A stretch of 64,000 bases of DNA from Enterovibrio calviensis DSM 14347 (GTDB taxonomy: Bacteria; Pseudomonadota; Gammaproteobacteria; Enterobacterales; Vibrionaceae): the NCBI RefSeq assembly GCF_000621165.1, contig NZ_JHZA01000001.1:310001-374000 (forward strand). The letters run 5' to 3'. The number at the start of each line of letters is the position of its first letter. Positions within the stretch are counted from its first letter, which is position 1. The position numbers and the translations under genes were made by a program. Below the pieces are notes generated by a model that was not told where the DNA came from, ran no database searches, and saw nothing but the letters and a program-made list of their open reading frames with translations. Positions 62,200 to 64,000 of the stretch are shown here, piece after piece.

Positions 62200-63615
62200 T
62201 CAATATAAAATTAAAATACTGTCATCAAGATTCTCTATTAATAGATTTTCAATGTAAATTTCCTTTATTTGGCCTTGATGAGCTGTGTCATTTTCTATGA
62301 CTAATGACACTCCGCCATCTAACTGATGATAAGTTATCATCTCTTTCAAGGGAGAAATGGATTTTGAGATGAAGATTTTGTCCTCAGCAGAATTAAAGTC
62401 TAAGATAATATCTAAATCACCAAATGCACTGAATAAAAATGAATCTTTTCCTTCACCACCAACTAATGTGTTTAAACCACCAGTGCTAAATAACTTGTCA
62501 TCACCAGTTCCGCCCTCAGCGTAGTTATACCCATCACTTAGAGTTATTCTGTCGTCTCCATCTCCACCAATTAATGTATCGTCACCTTTTCCATCAATTA
62601 AGTGGTCGTTACCATTATTGCCTGAAATCACATCATTCCCATTCTCACCACGTATTATGTCATCTCCATCTCCCCCATATAGTTCATCTTCATCATCACC
62701 ACCCCAAATTGAGTCTATTTCATCACCGCCATATATCACATCTCTACCAGTTCCTCCCCAAAAAACGTTTTTCCCTGATGAACCATTAATCAGATCATCC
62801 CCAGAATTACCGAATATAATATCATCACCATAACCATCATGAATTATATCACCACCTGCTCCGCCACGAATTTTGTTTTCTCCATGGTTACAATAGATAA
62901 TATCAACTTCTTCTCCACCATAGATTATATCGTTTCCTCCACCGGCATTGATATCACTGCCATAATTTCCTAAGATGACTATATCATCTCCTTCTCCGGC
63001 ATAGATATTATTGAAGCCACTGCTTTCAGATGCATCTATGAGATCATTACCAAAACCACCATCGACAAAGTAATCACCGACCCCTAAAAAAATTGAATCA
63101 TCCCCATCATTTCCCTCAATCAGTCCATAACCATCATCTCCCCATATAACATCATTGCCAATTCCACCATATATTTCATTAAAGCCGGACCCACCAAATA
63201 TGACATCATTTCCTGACCTTCCGTATATAATGTCGTGACCATTACCTCCATATATTTTATCGTCATCATAACCTCCAGATATATAGTCATCTCCATCATT
63301 TCCGTAGAGAGTATTATTGCCATAGTATACGGAAATTACATCATCTCCACTTCCTCCATAGATTTTGTCATTACCACCCATGCTCTCTAAGAAATCATTT
63401 CCACTACCACCAAATAGAATATCATCAAGTGTGCTAGAATATATTCTGTCATTTCCTTCCCCGCCGTATATGGTTATTGAATAGTTTAGCTGTTGGTAAA
63501 TGGTGTCATCTCCACGATACCCGTATATAAAATCAATTCTGTTGTCGCTATCATTTCCAATTTCTGATGAATATATATACTCGTTTTCGTTGGAGCCATA
63601 ATAAGCATTTAGCAT
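62200..63615 (-). CDS. RTX calcium-binding repeat protein
   Basis: The 471-residue product is almost entirely RTX nonapeptides (GGxGxDxxx, for example GGSGNDFLE, GGNGHDIIYG, GGDGDDIIRG), with well over twenty units in blocks from about residue 30 to 390. Each block would form a Ca2+-stabilised beta-roll. The final 80 residues (FGDLDIILDFNSAEDKIFIS...) resemble the C-terminal signal region of type I secreted proteins. No enzyme domain is present. The coding region is much richer in A and T than its neighbours, which suggests transfer. AGGG precedes the ATG. No secretion genes are in view. Confidence 0.88.
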   Translation of the reverse strand: MLNAYYGSNENEYIYSSEIGNDSDNRIDFIYGYRGDDTIYQQLNYSITIYGGEGNDRIYSSTLDDILFGGSGNDFLESMGGNDKIYGGSGDDVISVYYGNNTLYGNDGDDYISGGYDDDKIYGGNGHDIIYGRSGNDVIFGGSGFNEIYGGIGNDVIWGDDGYGLIEGNDGDDSIFLGVGDYFVDGGFGNDLIDASESSGFNNIYAGEGDDIVILGNYGSDINAGGGNDIIYGGEEVDIIYCNHGENKIRGGAGGDIIHDGYGDDIIFGNSGDDLINGSSGKNVFWGGTGRDVIYGGDEIDSIWGGDDEDELYGGDGDDIIRGENGNDVISGNNGNDHLIDGKGDDTLIGGDGDDRITLSDGYNYAEGGTGDDKLFSTGGLNTLVGGEGKDSFLFSAFGDLDIILDFNSAEDKIFISKSISPLKEMITYHQLDGGVSLVIENDTAHQGQIKEIYIENLLIENLDDSILILY

Positions 63616-64000
63616 TTATTTATCCCTTTTTGTTTTGTTGATTTTTATCTTAATGCTTTTTACTTTATAATTTTGGCTCAATTTTGAAATTAAATATATA
63701 ATCACAGAGGCGTGATATGTGAAGGTTTTTTATGCAACCAGTGTTTCGGCGCAATGTCCAATTTTTGAAATATCCGATTAAATAGGTAGGACACGCGCCC
63801 TAAGAAAACTACAACCTATCAGTTTCACGCGCTAGCGCGTTCATCTCTGGTCAGTATTGAAGCCACTCCCTACCATTTTGCATAAGGGAAAAGCATAGGC
63901 TGAAAGTAGTGGTCACGTAGAAAGTTACTAACTAACGGGACACACATCCTTAAAATGTCCTTAAAATGGCAGAAAACCACATCACTTGTCTTTCTACCAT
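63616..64000. other. AT-rich end region with palindrome and GGACAC motifs
   Basis: This 385-bp stretch upstream of the RTX gene holds its promoter, a palindrome ACGCGCTAGCGCGT (63827-63840), and GGACAC motifs at about 63789 and 63940. No gene is called before the window ends. Confidence 0.5.

Noticed and set aside
62574-62833. Ser/Pro-rich and His-rich plus-strand frames opposite the RTX repeats
   Set aside because: Antisense shadows of the GGxGxD repeats; the periodic composition mirrors the minus-strand gene.
62400-63500. Periodic sequence that at first looks like a CRISPR or satellite array
   Set aside because: The period follows the nonapeptide codons, units vary, and no spacer/repeat structure exists.

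Overview
The window reads as a chromosomal segment of a marine gammaproteobacterium of the family Vibrionaceae, with Grimontia, Enterovibrio or another Vibrio relative most likely. The grounds are the AraC-putA-small ORF-putP cluster, the zwf-pgl-gnd operon, a bifunctional ornithine-lipid synthase, AlaE, MltC, DUF1415 and DUF3047 proteins, and palindromic repeats of the TATACCCAAGCAACCTGA type. In Vibrio cholerae both the put and the zwf-pgl-gnd clusters lie on the second chromosome, so this may be chromosome II; that is inference. No rRNA, tRNA, CRISPR array, intact prophage, intact transposon or recognisable defence island was seen.

Layout. 1-7.1 kb: a non-coding AT-rich lead-in and the proline catabolism cluster, in which the PutA C-terminal module is a separate overlapping gene. 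7.2-15.4 kb: small metabolic and accessory genes (HAD phosphatase, FAH-family hydrolase, DUF1415, CreA, AlaE, GltS, VOC, DUF3291), with an unusual 13-bp tandem repeat at 11.44 kb. 15.6-21.0 kb: a secreted phytase/esterase-like protein, then a PepSY protein, a small membrane protein and an OmpR/EnvZ-type two-component pair; the response regulator has a tandem 9-bp repeat in its 3' end. 21.3-25.2 kb: small unknown proteins, two GNAT acetyltransferases, an NAD(P)-binding protein and a TetR regulator. 25.3-34.0 kb, mostly minus strand: aldehyde dehydrogenase, MltC, LhgO, a 1247-residue MASE1-PAS-GGDEF-EAL protein with both enzymatic signatures eroded, and a MazG-like pyrophosphohydrolase.

34.3-43.3 kb: a tightly packed DedA/VTT, ATP-grasp, DinB and NRDE cluster, tandem YHS proteins, OlsF, an outer-membrane barrel, DUF445, a lipoprotein and DUF1353. 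43.4-50.0 kb: DUF3047, a BvgS-type hybrid kinase, nitronate monooxygenase, a MarR regulator and a paired SMR efflux system with shared palindromic sites. 50.2-54.6 kb: a D-amino-acid utilisation group (RidA, D-aminoacylase, DSD1-like PLP enzyme) and an isochorismatase-family hydrolase. 54.7-61.5 kb: a large chemoreceptor and the oxidative pentose phosphate operon zwf-pgl-gnd.

61.5-64.0 kb changes character: a G13 tract, a remnant resembling a RAYT transposase, and an AT-rich gene made almost wholly of RTX calcium-binding nonapeptides. This is the most island-like part. The best non-genic finds are a 65-bp element present twice (53.8 and 61.6 kb, about 78% identical without gaps) that carries inverted DnaA-box-like sites, the two in-gene or near-gene tandem repeats, and several strong palindromic operators. 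I did not find a convincing wholly new multi-gene system. The closest candidates are the PepSY/two-component module, the VTT/ATP-grasp cluster and the RTX-only island.
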